The notes: generated from the sequence alone by a model not told the origin. A stretch of 64,000 bases of DNA from Brevibacillus choshinensis (GCF_016811915.1 NZ_CP069127.1:409501-473500), one strand, 5' to 3'; shown: positions 35,386-45,051, counted from the stretch's first letter. Numbers and translations: made by a program.

Positions 35386-35742
35386 ATGAAGCTGTTTCGT
35401 TTTGATCAACAGGTGGGGCGCAAGATAGATCGGTTTGATTCTGTCCATGCGACGATATCCCGGATCGTACGCACCCCGGATTCTGTCCATATCGGGTGCA
35501 TGCATTTGGATGCTGGAGGCGTTGTCGGCTATCATCCGGCTGTCGCTGCTCAGCTTTTTCTGGTCGTTTCCGGGGAAGGCTGGGTCCGCGGAGAAGACGA
35601 CGAGCGGGTGCCGATCTCGGCGGGTCAAGCTGCCTTTTGGACCGCTGGAGAAGGGCATGAGTCGGGTACTCAAACAGGAATGGTTGCCCTCGTGATCGAA
35701 GGAGAGGGACTGGAGCCGGAAAACTTTATGCCCTCGCTGTAA
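35386..35742 (+). CDS. Cupin-domain protein
   Basis: 118 residues forming a single cupin barrel: GCMHLDAGGVVGYHPAVAAQ and SGEGWVRGED in motif 1, SAGQAAFWTAGEGHESGT in motif 2. Several usual metal-ligand histidines are replaced, so metal binding is uncertain. AAAGGGGG precedes the ATG 16 bp after the SgrR-like gene, implying one transcript. Perhaps a sensor or a sugar-modifying accessory to that system. Confidence 0.8.
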   Translation: MKLFRFDQQVGRKIDRFDSVHATISRIVRTPDSVHIGCMHLDAGGVVGYHPAVAAQLFLVVSGEGWVRGEDDERVPISAGQAAFWTAGEGHESGTQTGMVALVIEGEGLEPENFMPSL

Positions 35743-35830
35743 GCATGTCTGTGTAAAAGAAAATCGGCTTGCCAAAAACACTCACGAGCAGAAGAATCCC
35801 TACTACCAAAGAAAGTCGGTGTGAAAGGCA

Positions 35831-36298
35831 ATGACGGGGAAAACGCATTTGTTGCTTGGGGCCATGGCTGGCTATTACGGGTACCCTTCGTGGAAAGGAA
35901 TCGCGATGGGAGCAGCGATGGCTCTCCTGCCTGACATCGATCAGGCAAGAAGCAAGATTGGACACAGGCTGAGACCGTTGTCGTCAGCACTGCAAAAAGG
36001 AATTGGTCATCGTACCGTGACGCACTCCTGGGTCATGCTGCTGCTGCCAGCCATGTTGTTTGGCGATACGCTTATGGCTCAGGCGGCTTTGTACGGGCTT
36101 TTGTCCCATCTGATCAGTGACGCCATGGTCGGGCGCATCCAGTTTTTATGGCCGATCAAGCAAGGGTGGATTGGCATCAGACTGACCAAATCCATGTACA
36201 TGGCGGTTGATCGCCTCGCATTCTACGTGGCGATCGTCTATCTTCTGTATTGGGGATACAGGGGTGGAGCCGAACAGCTCGTCCATAGCTTATCATAG
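35831..36298 (+). CDS. YdjM-family membrane-bound metal-dependent hydrolase
   Basis: 155 residues with three to four helices. The family residues are visible: His6 in [27 protein letters not shown] and [11 protein letters not shown], a set of His and Asp that could hold a metal at the membrane surface. In B. subtilis and E. coli these are DNA-damage-associated or phospholipase-like proteins; the activity is unproven. Spaced 88 bp after the cupin and 23 bp before the peptidase. Confidence 0.83.
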   Translation: MTGKTHLLLGAMAGYYGYPSWKGIAMGAAMALLPDIDQARSKIGHRLRPLSSALQKGIGHRTVTHSWVMLLLPAMLFGDTLMAQAALYGLLSHLISDAMVGRIQFLWPIKQGWIGIRLTKSMYMAVDRLAFYVAIVYLLYWGYRGGAEQLVHSLS

Positions 36299-36321
36299 TA
36301 GGAACACATGGAGGGAAGCTC

Positions 36322-37206
36322 ATGGAACACAGAGAAGGCTATATTGAAGTGCCGGGTGGAAGGGTTTGGTACAACCTGTTGGGGGAGGAAAACCGGAACG
36401 AGACTCCCTTGATCGTCCTGCACGGCGGGCCGGGAAACACGCATGATCCGCTGAAGTCGGTCCTGCACGTGCTGGCTGACGAGAGGCCGGTCATTTTCTA
36501 CGATCAGCTGGGCTCGGGAAATTCGGATCGACCGACGGATGACTCGCTGTGGCACACGGAGCGGTTCGTGGAAGAGCTCATGGATATCAGAAAAGCGCTC
36601 GGACTGGACGAGCTGCATATCCTGGGGCACTCTTGGGGAACGATGCTAGCGGCTGCGTATCTTGTGGATCGCAAGCCTGCAGGGGTCAAGAGCGTGATTT
36701 TCTCCAGCCCTTGCCTGAGTGCTCAGCGCTGGAAAGAGGACGCTGATCGCTTTCTTGCGCAATTGCCAGAAGAGGTGCAGCAGACGATTGCACGTCATGA
36801 GGAGCAGGGAACCACGGATTCGCCAGAGTATCAGGAAGCCATGAAGGAATACTACCGCAGACATGTGTGCAGAATCGATCCTTTGCCGACTGTCATGGCA
36901 GAAAGCCGGCCAAAAGGCAACAAAGAGATTTACATGAAGATGTGGGGACCTTCCGAGTTTTGTCCGACAGGGAATCTAAAGACGTTCGACTATACGCCGA
37001 AGCTGCATGAAATCACCATTCCTTCGCTTTTCGTCTGCGGGCGGTACGATGAAGCGGCACCGGAATCGACCCAGTACTATCATTCTCTCGTGCCAGGCTC
37101 CGAGTTCCGTGTCTTGGAAAACAGCTCCCATGTCGGCTATTTGGAAGAGCCGGAAGCGTACATCTACACTGTGAGAGACTTTTTACGCCGAGTGGAGGCC
37201 AAATAA
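36322..37206 (+). CDS. pip: Proline iminopeptidase, alpha/beta hydrolase
   Basis: 294 residues. The oxyanion motif HGGPGNTHD near residue 34 and the nucleophile elbow LGHSWGTML with Ser104 mark the proline iminopeptidase group; the acid is probably in [10 protein letters not shown] and the catalytic His in [12 protein letters not shown]. It releases N-terminal proline from peptides in the cytoplasm. GGAGGGAAG precedes the ATG. The terminator starts at its stop codon. Confidence 0.92.
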   Translation: MEHREGYIEVPGGRVWYNLLGEENRNETPLIVLHGGPGNTHDPLKSVLHVLADERPVIFYDQLGSGNSDRPTDDSLWHTERFVEELMDIRKALGLDELHILGHSWGTMLAAAYLVDRKPAGVKSVIFSSPCLSAQRWKEDADRFLAQLPEEVQQTIARHEEQGTTDSPEYQEAMKEYYRRHVCRIDPLPTVMAESRPKGNKEIYMKMWGPSEFCPTGNLKTFDYTPKLHEITIPSLFVCGRYDEAAPESTQYYHSLVPGSEFRVLENSSHVGYLEEPEAYIYTVRDFLRRVEAK

Positions 37207-37238
37207 AAAAACGCGGGGCGTGTGCTCCCGCGTTTTTA
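37206..37238. terminator. Bidirectional terminator
   Basis: AAAACGCGGG pairs with CCCGCGTTTTT, between the converging peptidase gene and the gene ending at 37251. Confidence 0.85.
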
Positions 37239-37250
37239 ATGTTTCATCAG

Positions 37251-38903
37251 CTACGGCATCATGAATTGCTGCACAAGCTCCGCGTTATCTTGCATGAATT
37301 TTTGTGCTGCGACGCCCACTTCCTGCTGGATGCCCATCATTTGCTCGTCGGTGACGGTAGCGAAATTGATGGAGTTATCCGCACCCATGGCAGGGATTTC
37401 CAGGGACTTTCCGAATTCCGCTTTGGATTTCAGCTTGAAGCTCAATCCTTTTGGCATATCCGGTGTCGGGTTTTCAAAATTCACTTTAACTGTGCCTTCG
37501 GAATCGACGCTGCTATCTGTTTTGGTCTCAGATACCGCTACGCTGCCGGAAAGAGAAACCGGCTGCGGCTCATATTCGTCTTGGAAAGAGAGGGTGAAAT
37601 TGTAGGTGCCGCTCTCTTTCTTATCTTCCTTGGTTGTCTCGAAGGTCGTTTTGAAGTCCAGCGTGTTCTTCGCTTCTTCTTTGATCACGACACCTACGTT
37701 GCCAGTAGTCTTGCCGCTTTTCTCAGATGCTTTGTAGGTCACGGACAATTCGCTGTTTTTCGCATCTTCCGGATTCATCAGGGAATAACGATAGTAGGAA
37801 TCTCCGCCGTTTTGATAGGCGACATTGTTCCAGAAGACCTGCTCTTCATTGCCTTTCTCGCCTGTGAACAGGAGCTTGCGGGACAGGATTTGATGGTCGT
37901 TGTCGATCAGCATGACCATTTTCAGCTGCTCTTTGCTGGTGGAGGTATTATCCTTCAGATCTGCGAGCATGTCGTCAAAGCCTTTATCGTAGTTTTTCTT
38001 GAACTCTTCCTTGGACAGCTCCTCTTCGACCTCATAGCCGCTGTCTTTCATCAGAGTAGAGACGTTGTGGTAACGCGTGTAGATCAGATCAAACAGCTTT
38101 TGGTCGGCTTTGGCTTTTTCCGTGATTTGCGTAGCGAGTGCGCGTGCTTCTTCTTCGGTGAAGCTCACGGTCACTTCGCGAGCACTTGCCTGGAAGCCTT
38201 CCTCGGAGAACGCAACGTCCTTTTTCATAGTGACTTGACTGTCCTTCAAGCTGTTGGCGTAGAGCAGCGCATAAGGGGTGAGCACGCTTTTCACTTCATC
38301 CTGCTTGATGGAAATGGCATTGTACAAGTCATTGTAAGTCATAAAGCGTTTTGGCAGATCTTGGCCAAGCTTTTGCTGAAGGGCTTCGCGGTCCTTCAGA
38401 TCGAGGTAGCCGTACTTGGCATAAAATTCAGGGAGACGGAAGCCGACGAGGGTGTCATTCATGAAATATTCCAGGGTAGCCAGCTTTTTGTCTTTGAGAT
38501 GTACCTCTAGATTCCCGGACTGCTGATGCTTTTGCTCATCGATGTTGCTTTGCATGACGAGTTTTGCGTCCTTTAGCAGATCGAGGATTTTTTGCGCTTG
38601 CGGGTCAGGGATCGTAGCATCGAGATTGATATCGCTGAGCTCGGTAGTGGAGTGGACAGGCTTCTCCAGATACGGCTTCATGTAGTCTTCGTATTTTCCG
38701 TATGCCTGCGAGATGTCATCAGAGAACTTCAGCATGCTTTCAGCTTCTGATTGCAGATAAATGGTTTTGGCGCTTTTGAACATATCCAGCTTCGCGTACG
38801 CCGTTCCCAGTCCTCCCAAGACCAGGACTGCTGCCGCACCGATAATCAGCAAAGGCTTCTTGTAGCTTTTGCGCGGTGCGGTCACATTTGTTGCGGTTTC
38901 CAT
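37251..38903 (-). CDS. Large membrane-anchored extracellular protein, unknown function
   Basis: 550 residues. A short cytoplasmic N terminus (SYKKP) precedes one helix at about 17-37 (LLIIGAAAVLVLGGLGTAYA); the rest is a soluble, Lys/Asp/Glu-rich extracytoplasmic domain with many predicted beta strands, for example VNFENPTPDMPKGLSFKLK. No lipobox and no sortase motif. I recall uncharacterised DUF-type homologues in Paenibacillaceae but cannot name one with certainty. GGGAGGAACCTC precedes the ATG. Single gene unit. Confidence 0.75.
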   Translation of the reverse strand: METATNVTAPRKSYKKPLLIIGAAAVLVLGGLGTAYAKLDMFKSAKTIYLQSEAESMLKFSDDISQAYGKYEDYMKPYLEKPVHSTTELSDINLDATIPDPQAQKILDLLKDAKLVMQSNIDEQKHQQSGNLEVHLKDKKLATLEYFMNDTLVGFRLPEFYAKYGYLDLKDREALQQKLGQDLPKRFMTYNDLYNAISIKQDEVKSVLTPYALLYANSLKDSQVTMKKDVAFSEEGFQASAREVTVSFTEEEARALATQITEKAKADQKLFDLIYTRYHNVSTLMKDSGYEVEEELSKEEFKKNYDKGFDDMLADLKDNTSTSKEQLKMVMLIDNDHQILSRKLLFTGEKGNEEQVFWNNVAYQNGGDSYYRYSLMNPEDAKNSELSVTYKASEKSGKTTGNVGVVIKEEAKNTLDFKTTFETTKEDKKESGTYNFTLSFQDEYEPQPVSLSGSVAVSETKTDSSVDSEGTVKVNFENPTPDMPKGLSFKLKSKAEFGKSLEIPAMGADNSINFATVTDEQMMGIQQEVGVAAQKFMQDNAELVQQFMMP

Positions 38904-39009
38904 GAGGTTCCTCCCTTGTTTTCTCTCTCTAATCTGAAGTGCGGATGTAAAAAGGTTTTTCGCACTCGATTTCGTATTGTACCATAAGGGAGAAAGATGA
39001 ACGCGTTCA

Positions 39010-39027
39010 TTAGTAAGATATTACTAA
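39010..39027. promoter_or_regulatory. Palindrome in 280-bp divergent gap
   Basis: TTAGTAA-GATA-TTACTAA, 107 bp before the start of the anchored protein and 157 bp before the LysR gene. Possibly an operator. The rest of this gap shows only an AGGAGGG-type site for the LysR gene. Confidence 0.3.
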
Positions 39028-39183
39028 AAACAGGAAATAAGTCCCAAATCAGGGCGGCAGTACTTGCAGAGTTGCATGTACCCATCTGTTTCTTCATGAT
39101 TAGGAGAGAGTGATTGAAATTGCGGGTACGTCCCGTTCGATATCAGCCTTCTAGCCAGCAATCATTTTGAGGAGGGATAGCAA

Positions 39184-40098
39184 GTGGATTTTCGCGTGCT
39201 GCAAACGTTTTTGGTAGCGGCTACGACGGAAAATTTTCATCAAACGGCCGAAGCACTGTTTATCGCTCAGCCAACCGTCAGTCAGCATATTCGGCAATTG
39301 GAAAAAGAACTGGGGATTGAGCTGTTCGAGCGTGTAGGGAAGCGGGTGCGCCTCACAGCCGCGGGAAAACGTTACTTGCCGCATGCGAAAGCACTCTTGG
39401 AGCAATGGCACTACGGGGTCGAGGATTTGCAGGCATGGAGACAGGGCTATCGAGAAAAGCTTCATCTGGCTGTCTCGCCCATTATCGCTCGTGCCCGGTT
39501 ATCCCATTTACTGCACCGCTACACCAAGCTGTACCCGGACGTGGATCTGTCCATAAAGATCGCGGACTCGGTGGAGATCGGTCCGCTGGTGCAAAGCGGA
39601 CAAGCAGATATTGGCTTGACGAGAATGCTGCCCGGAGAATTTCAGTTGGCCACGTATCTGCTTTATGAAGATCCTGTCGTGTTTGCGGTTCCGTCCAATG
39701 GAGGAGATATGGAAGCCCCGCTGCCGGATTGGGAGGCGGAGCTTCAGTCCAAGCGGTTGTTGACCCACAATCACCCAGGTTACTGGGATGAATTGCTGCT
39801 TCTGCTGCGTCAGCGAGGACTTTCCTTGCGTACGATGGCAGTCTCGCAAGTGGATATCACCAAGCGCTTCATCGAGGAAGGATTGGGGGTTTCCTTTTTG
39901 CCGCGTACCGCTGTCAGCCGCGACTTGTTTGAGAATCGCTTCATCGAGCTGCCGACGCCCGGTCTCGTTTTACCTAAGGTGGCTTCCTATCTCGTGATGC
40001 CAAAGGGGGGCGTCAGCGATACCGCCCAGCGTTTCGTCGATATTTTGCACTCGTTGTACGCACCCATGCCGCCTGTTGTGATCTCCGGTCGGTCCTAG
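39184..40098 (+). CDS. LysR-family regulator, CitR-like
   Basis: 304 residues with a GTG start behind GAGGAGGG. An N-terminal HTH (FRVLQTFLVAATTENFHQTAEALFIAQPTVS) and a substrate-binding domain of the LysR fold (LHLAVSPIIARARLSHLL ... GQADIGLTR). It is directly upstream of a citrate synthase gene, as CitR is near citA in Bacillus, though there the genes are divergent and here they run in the same direction with a 121-bp gap. Control of citrate synthase is inferred. Confidence 0.88.
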   Translation: MDFRVLQTFLVAATTENFHQTAEALFIAQPTVSQHIRQLEKELGIELFERVGKRVRLTAAGKRYLPHAKALLEQWHYGVEDLQAWRQGYREKLHLAVSPIIARARLSHLLHRYTKLYPDVDLSIKIADSVEIGPLVQSGQADIGLTRMLPGEFQLATYLLYEDPVVFAVPSNGGDMEAPLPDWEAELQSKRLLTHNHPGYWDELLLLLRQRGLSLRTMAVSQVDITKRFIEEGLGVSFLPRTAVSRDLFENRFIELPTPGLVLPKVASYLVMPKGGVSDTAQRFVDILHSLYAPMPPVVISGRS

Positions 40099-40120
40099 GG
40101 TTTATCGAGGATATATCGAT

Positions 40121-40137
40121 TGTGATTTGTAATCAAA
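40121..40137 (+). promoter_or_regulatory. Possible LysR box before citrate synthase
   Basis: GATT-TGT-AATC with outer TTG/CAA-like pairs, 83 bp before the citrate synthase ATG. The T-N11-A pattern and dyad fit a LysR target; a TATACT at about 40176 could be the -10. Confidence 0.35.
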
Positions 40138-40219
40138 ATTGCCCCTATGTTCTATTTCATTTACGATTCGCTATCGGATATACTAAAAGAAAAAGAGACG
40201 GTTACAAGGAGTGGGATCA

Positions 40220-41323
40220 ATGAGTAAACAACATACGTTGGCAATTGGTCTGGATGGAATCGCAGTAGCGGAAACGGATTTGAGCCTGGTAGACGGAATT
40301 AATGGCTTGCTGGTATACCGCGGTCATTGGGCGCGTGACTTGGCGATTCATCACACATTCGAAGAAGTAGCTCACTTGCTCTGGTTCGGTCATTTGTCAA
40401 GCGCAGAGGAACTCGCAGACCTGAGCAGTAAACTTAAAGCGAATCGTGAACTGCCTGAACATGTGAAAGGCATTCTGAAGCTCATCCCGGCTGATGTCGA
40501 CATGATGAGCGTATTGCGCACCGGTGTTTCCGCACTGGGCAGCTCTGTGAACGGATGGCCTCCAACCATCGATGAAGTGATCTCATTGGCAGCGAAAATG
40601 CCGACGATCGTCGCTTATCGCTTTGCCTGTCTGGAAGGCCATGAGCCACTGGAGCCAAATCCGGAGCTCGATCACACCGCGAACTATCTGTACATGCTCA
40701 AAGGCGAAAAGCCGAATCCAGCTCACGTTCGCGCATTGGATGCCTACCTGATTTTGACGCAGGAGCACGGCATGAATGCCTCTACTTTTGCTGGACGGGT
40801 AGTCAGCTCGACGGAATCTGATCTTATTTCTTCCATCACGGCGGCCATCGGAACCTTGAAAGGACCGCTGCACGGCGGCGCACCATCTGAGGTAACGGAA
40901 ATGATCGAGGCGATCGGCACCAAGGAAAATGCAGAACCGTGGCTCCGCAATAAACTGGATAACGGCGGACGCCTCATGGGCTTTGGCCATCGTGTCTACA
41001 AGACCGTCGATCCTCGCGCGACCGCTTTGCGCGTAGTCGCATCCCAGCTGTCTGCCAATGATCCGTGGTTTGATCTGGCGACACATGTAGAAAAAGTAGG
41101 CTTGAAGCTGCTGGAAGAATACAAGCCAGGACGCAAACTGAATACCAACGTCGAGTTCTTCGCAGCAGCTGTGATGCGTGCGGTAGGACTGGACGATGAC
41201 CTGTTCACACCGACCTTTGCCGTCAGCCGTGTCGTAGGCTGGAGCGCACATGTGCTGGAGCAGGCTGGCAAAAACCGCATCATCCGCCCGCAATCCAACT
41301 ACATCGGCACCATGCCCGAGTAA
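40220..41323 (+). CDS. Citrate synthase
   Basis: 367 residues, the short Gram-positive form. Catalytic elements: GPLHGGAPSEV (His), GFGHRVYKTVDPRA (second His) and an Asp in NTNVEFFAAAVMRAVGL. It condenses oxaloacetate and acetyl-CoA to citrate. Start at 40220 follows AAGGAG. The LysR gene upstream suggests the regulated minor enzyme (CitA type) rather than the housekeeping citZ, which is normally with icd and mdh; none of those is in this window. Confidence 0.92.
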   Translation: MSKQHTLAIGLDGIAVAETDLSLVDGINGLLVYRGHWARDLAIHHTFEEVAHLLWFGHLSSAEELADLSSKLKANRELPEHVKGILKLIPADVDMMSVLRTGVSALGSSVNGWPPTIDEVISLAAKMPTIVAYRFACLEGHEPLEPNPELDHTANYLYMLKGEKPNPAHVRALDAYLILTQEHGMNASTFAGRVVSSTESDLISSITAAIGTLKGPLHGGAPSEVTEMIEAIGTKENAEPWLRNKLDNGGRLMGFGHRVYKTVDPRATALRVVASQLSANDPWFDLATHVEKVGLKLLEEYKPGRKLNTNVEFFAAAVMRAVGLDDDLFTPTFAVSRVVGWSAHVLEQAGKNRIIRPQSNYIGTMPE

Positions 41324-41342
41324 GGATCGGCGTGGGTATAAG

Positions 41343-41384
41343 CAGCACCCCCTTGGGAGAGACCTAAGGGGGTGCTGTTTTTTG
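41343..41384. terminator. Bidirectional terminator
   Basis: CAGCACCCCCTT pairs with AAGGGGGTGCTG, followed by six T. Confidence 0.9.
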
Positions 41385-41404
41385 GCAAGTGGATCGGTAT
41401 TCGT

Positions 41405-42058
41405 CTAGAGAGAGCGAATCTGTTCGCGTATGCGGTGCGTACTGATGCCTCCGTGATAACAGATGACCGATGCGATGTCGAAGTCGGCATATTTTTTCAA
41501 GGACTGCTGGGCTGCGTCGAGGTCCAAAGTGGTCGGTCCATGGACGCCCATCAGTTTACCGTCCACACTGTACATGGAATCTCCTGCGATCAGCGTTTTG
41601 CTTCTGCGTACATAGAGGCTGATATGGCCCGCGGTATGTCCGGGAGTATGGATCACCTGTATCCCCCCGCAAAAGGGGAGCTCCTGCCCATCTGCCAGCA
41701 AATCGGTGACGGTTCCTTTTGGCGGATGTTCGAGATGAGCATCTTTGATTAAAGGGAGATCTCCCTCGATGTAGGGTTTTTCCTGTTCGTGTGCGAATAC
41801 GCGGGTTCGTCCGCCGGTTTCCCGCAAGATTTCGGGCACATTCCCGATATGATCGAGGTCTTGATGGGTGAGGATGATCGCCTTCAGCTGATCAAACGAA
41901 GTGCCGGTTTTCTCCACGGCAGCTCGCAGCTCAGTAAACTGCCCGGGGAATCCAGTATCAATCAAAATGGCGTCTTCCTGATCGCGCAGCAGCGTGGGGT
42001 GAATCGTCATCCCGTGAAAGGGGAGGTGAAGCATGTGTACGCCTTTACAAGTATCCAT
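41405..42058 (-). CDS. Metallo-beta-lactamase-fold hydrolase
   Basis: 217 residues. Zinc ligands lie in THQDLDHIGN near residue 64, in HTPGHTAGHISLY, and the bridging Asp in LIAGDSMYS; a distal His in VICYHGGI. This arrangement suits thioesterase/glyoxalase II or lactonase-type members. AAAGGTG precedes the start. A CGTAA-N10-TTACG dyad just upstream matches the one before the ArsR-like regulator at 27777, suggesting shared control. Confidence 0.88.
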   Translation of the reverse strand: MDTCKGVHMLHLPFHGMTIHPTLLRDQEDAILIDTGFPGQFTELRAAVEKTGTSFDQLKAIILTHQDLDHIGNVPEILRETGGRTRVFAHEQEKPYIEGDLPLIKDAHLEHPPKGTVTDLLADGQELPFCGGIQVIHTPGHTAGHISLYVRRSKTLIAGDSMYSVDGKLMGVHGPTTLDLDAAQQSLKKYADFDIASVICYHGGISTHRIREQIRSL

Positions 42059-42073
42059 GGCAGCAGCACCTTT

Positions 42074-42093
42074 CGTAAAATTATTTTTTTACG
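42074..42093 (-). promoter_or_regulatory. Operator-like CGTAA-N10-TTACG, copy 2
   Basis: Same arms, spacing and A/T-rich centre as the site at 27729-27748. It lies 16 bp before the start codon of the metallo-hydrolase on the minus strand, where a bound repressor would block expression. Confidence 0.45.
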
Positions 42094-42235
42094 TATCTTT
42101 ATATTATTGCGGTTCAAGCTTTTCCGTCCATTCAATCTTCCGGACACACTTTAAACCGGTTCAAACTGTAGGGAGGCATTGCACAACCCCCTGTAGTTTT
42201 GGCATGATGGTGAAAAAACAAGAGGAGTGGAACAA

Positions 42236-43264
42236 ATGGCGCTGTTGTCTTCCCCGTTTCAAATAAAAGGACTTACCCTGAAAAACAGGATCGTCATGCC
42301 TCCAATGTGCCAATACTCGGTTGACGCGCATGACGGTACGCCAACAGACTGGCATTTTGTTCACTACGTTTCCCGCGCGATCGGGGGAACCGGACTGATC
42401 ATCGTGGAGATGACAGACGTGGAGCCTGATGGACGTATTTCAAACGGCGATCTGGGTCTGTGGTCAGACGAACAAATTCCCGCTTACTCTCGAATTGTCT
42501 CGGAAGTACATAAATACGGAGCAAAAATCGGAATCCAGATCGGTCATGCCGGGCGCAAAGCCGAAGATGCAGAGGTACCTGTGTCCTCGTCGGCTATTGC
42601 TTTCCCAGGCTCCAGGTACAAGACGCCTCGTGCCTTGACTACCGAAGAGGTCCAAGGCATGGTGGTGAAATTTGCCGAGTCCGCCAGACGCGCTGTCGAG
42701 GCTGGCATGGATACCATCGAGATTCATGGCGCGCACGGATATTTGATCCATCAGTTTCATTCTCCGCTGACGAACAAGCGTGATGACCAATACGGCAAAG
42801 ACCCTGCGCTGTTCGGCGTCGAAGTCATTCAGGCTGTGAAAAAAGTAATCCCGGCTGACATGCCACTGATCATGCGAGTCTCCGCTGTAGAGTATGTAGA
42901 TGGTGGATACGGATTGGAGTACAGCACAAAGCTGTGCCGCCGCTACCAAGAAGCAGGCGTGGATGTATTCCACCTCTCCAGTGGCGGGGAAGGTCCGATT
43001 GGCTCTGCTGGACGTCCAGGCGTTCATCCGGGCTACCAGGTTCCGCTGGCGCGTGCGATCAAACAGGCTTTGAACGTACCGGTAATCGCGGTGGGGAATT
43101 TGGACGATGCCAAGCTGGCAGAAGCCTCAATCGGAAATGGTGACACGGACCTCGTGGCAGTAGGACGCGGAATGCTGCGGGACCCGTATTGGGCGCTGCA
43201 CGCCATTCGTGCCCTCTCTCCTGAGGAGCTTCAACCGCCGAAACAATATGGACGTGCCTTTTAA
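42236..43264 (+). CDS. namA: NADPH dehydrogenase, old yellow enzyme (YqjM/NamA class)
   Basis: 342 residues. The N terminus SSPFQIKGLTLKNRIVMPPM with Cys25 and Tyr27 in MCQYS is the class-specific thermophilic-like OYE signature; EIHGAHGYLIHQFHSP supplies the substrate-binding His pair, and VAVGRGMLRDP binds the FMN phosphate. It reduces activated C=C bonds of enals, enones and quinones with NADPH. Start at 42236 is 8 nt after AGAGGAG; the GTG at 42227 is within that site. Confidence 0.94.
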   Translation: MALLSSPFQIKGLTLKNRIVMPPMCQYSVDAHDGTPTDWHFVHYVSRAIGGTGLIIVEMTDVEPDGRISNGDLGLWSDEQIPAYSRIVSEVHKYGAKIGIQIGHAGRKAEDAEVPVSSSAIAFPGSRYKTPRALTTEEVQGMVVKFAESARRAVEAGMDTIEIHGAHGYLIHQFHSPLTNKRDDQYGKDPALFGVEVIQAVKKVIPADMPLIMRVSAVEYVDGGYGLEYSTKLCRRYQEAGVDVFHLSSGGEGPIGSAGRPGVHPGYQVPLARAIKQALNVPVIAVGNLDDAKLAEASIGNGDTDLVAVGRGMLRDPYWALHAIRALSPEELQPPKQYGRAF

Positions 43265-43290
43265 GGATCTTTAGCTGAATAAGATAAAAT

Positions 43291-43337
43291 GAAAGCAGTC
43301 TTTTGCCCGGGTTTTTGGGGCAGAAGGCTGCTTTTTT
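43291..43337. terminator. Bidirectional terminator
   Basis: AAAGCAGTCTT...TGCCC pairs with GGGCA...AAGGCTGC, then six T; between the converging namA and kinase genes. Confidence 0.85.
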
Positions 43338-43354
43338 GCTGCGAATATGGGACG

Positions 43355-44875
43355 TCAGGAAAGAGGCGGAAAGGAAATGGTGAAGCGTGTGCCTTTTCCA
43401 CACTCACTCTTGACGTCAATTTCGCCTTGCATGGCTCGAATCAGGCTGAAAGCAACCATGGTGCCGAGACCGGTGCCTTTTTCTTTGGTGGTAAAAAAGG
43501 GAGTTCCCAAGCTTTGCAGCTGCTCCTGGTCCATTCCATTCCCTGTATCTTCAATGATGATCGTAATGTTTCCATCGATGACCTGCAGGGTGATCATCAA
43601 ATCTCCGTTTCCCTCAATGGCTTCGATGCCATTTTTCATGAGATTAATGAGAGCTTGGTGGAGCTTCTGGCGGTCCCCCCAGATGTGCAGCTCCTGATTC
43701 GCTTTTTTGATGTGGAGAGCGATATTTCTCATGCTGGCAAAAGGATGAATCACCTGAATGATGTAATCCAATTCTTTATTTACGTTTAGCGAAACATCAC
43801 TTTCCATAGAAGGTTTGGCAAAGGTGAGGTAATCGCTGATGATATGCTCGGCCCGATCCAATTCCTTCAGGCTAAGATCGATATACATCAGCTTTTTTCC
43901 TTGGGATAGGGCAGGATCCCGCAGTAATTGAATAAAGCCACGGGTCACCGTCAGCGGGTTGCGTACCTCGTGAGAAATACTCGCTGCCAGATGGCTTACC
44001 GTCTGCAGGTGCTCGATTTTCTCCAGCTCCGTGTTCAATTGCTGCTCAAAAAGCAGCTGCTCGAGCTGTTTTTCGAGAACCATTTTATCCGTATTGTTCC
44101 GGAGATGTACGGCCCAATTGCAGATATGTCCGGACGCGTCGTAAATCGGAGTAATGGACAGGATCATTTGATATTCCTGTCCGGCATCGGTGATCCGAAT
44201 GGTATCCAAAAGCTCCAGACGGGCGGCATCCTCAGCGTGCGCTGGTTTTTCGAAAGCAATGACGTGTTGAAAGTAATCGCTCATCTGCTTGACGAGGTTG
44301 GGCGGGATAGAGGGGCACTGAAGAATGTGAAATCCCTCCAGACTGCTCTTGGACCATCCGAGCAGACGGGAAAATGCGGAATTGGCAAAGACAATCGTAA
44401 ATTCCAGGTCTAGAAGCATAATCGGATCCCGATTGTGTTCGATGAATGATTTGCACAGCTCCCGCGAGGAGTGGAGCGCTTCCGCCTCTTTTTTCTTAAG
44501 GGCCGTGATGTCTCTCATGTAAATCGTGACGCCGACGGTTTGTCCGTCGAGCTCAAGGGGCACGGCTTTCACCAAAAGCTCCACTTCTTGATTGCTCTCG
44601 TTATGTACAGTGATTTCAAATTCGCTGCTCTCGCCGAGGACTGCACGTTTGAAGTAATAGGGGAAGGTCTCGATCTCATCCGGGACGATCCTGTCCTGGA
44701 AATGAGTGAGCGACCATTCATTATTGTGTATGCCAAACCAATGGGTAGCCGACGGATTCACGTAACAAAGGTTTCCTAAAGGATCCATGACACAAACCGC
44801 TTCTGTGTGATGGTCAAACAAAAAGCCAAAGGGGTAAGTGGATAAAAACTGATGTACATCTGTACTAGTTCTCAA
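43355..44875 (-). CDS. PAS-domain sensor kinase, sporulation-kinase type
   Basis: 506 residues from a TTG start preceded by AGAGGTG; an ATG at 44953 is the alternative but has no site. Three PAS-like regions are suggested (AVCVMDPLGNLCYVNPSA, PIMLLDLEFTIVFANSA and one between), and no membrane helix is present. The H-box SISHEVRNPLTVTRGF with His302 and the ATPase motifs LMKNGIEAIE, DTGNGMD and GTGLGTMVAF match KinA-KinE kinases that phosphorylate Spo0F. No regulator lies next to it, as expected of a phosphorelay kinase. Confidence 0.88.
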   Translation of the reverse strand: MRTSTDVHQFLSTYPFGFLFDHHTEAVCVMDPLGNLCYVNPSATHWFGIHNNEWSLTHFQDRIVPDEIETFPYYFKRAVLGESSEFEITVHNESNQEVELLVKAVPLELDGQTVGVTIYMRDITALKKKEAEALHSSRELCKSFIEHNRDPIMLLDLEFTIVFANSAFSRLLGWSKSSLEGFHILQCPSIPPNLVKQMSDYFQHVIAFEKPAHAEDAARLELLDTIRITDAGQEYQMILSITPIYDASGHICNWAVHLRNNTDKMVLEKQLEQLLFEQQLNTELEKIEHLQTVSHLAASISHEVRNPLTVTRGFIQLLRDPALSQGKKLMYIDLSLKELDRAEHIISDYLTFAKPSMESDVSLNVNKELDYIIQVIHPFASMRNIALHIKKANQELHIWGDRQKLHQALINLMKNGIEAIEGNGDLMITLQVIDGNITIIIEDTGNGMDQEQLQSLGTPFFTTKEKGTGLGTMVAFSLIRAMQGEIDVKSECGKGTRFTISFPPLS

Positions 44876-45051
44876 CAAGAACACCTCTTTTGAATATGGG
44901 GGATATCGTGGGTCGTCAGAACATTTTGGATCAATTTTCCACACCCTTTTCATTGTAGAATGATTCTGACAAGATATCCATAAAACAAAGTACCTGATCT
45001 TCCATCCTGTACTTGCAGATATTTCGGATAAAAGTCCCTCTGCTTCGGAAC

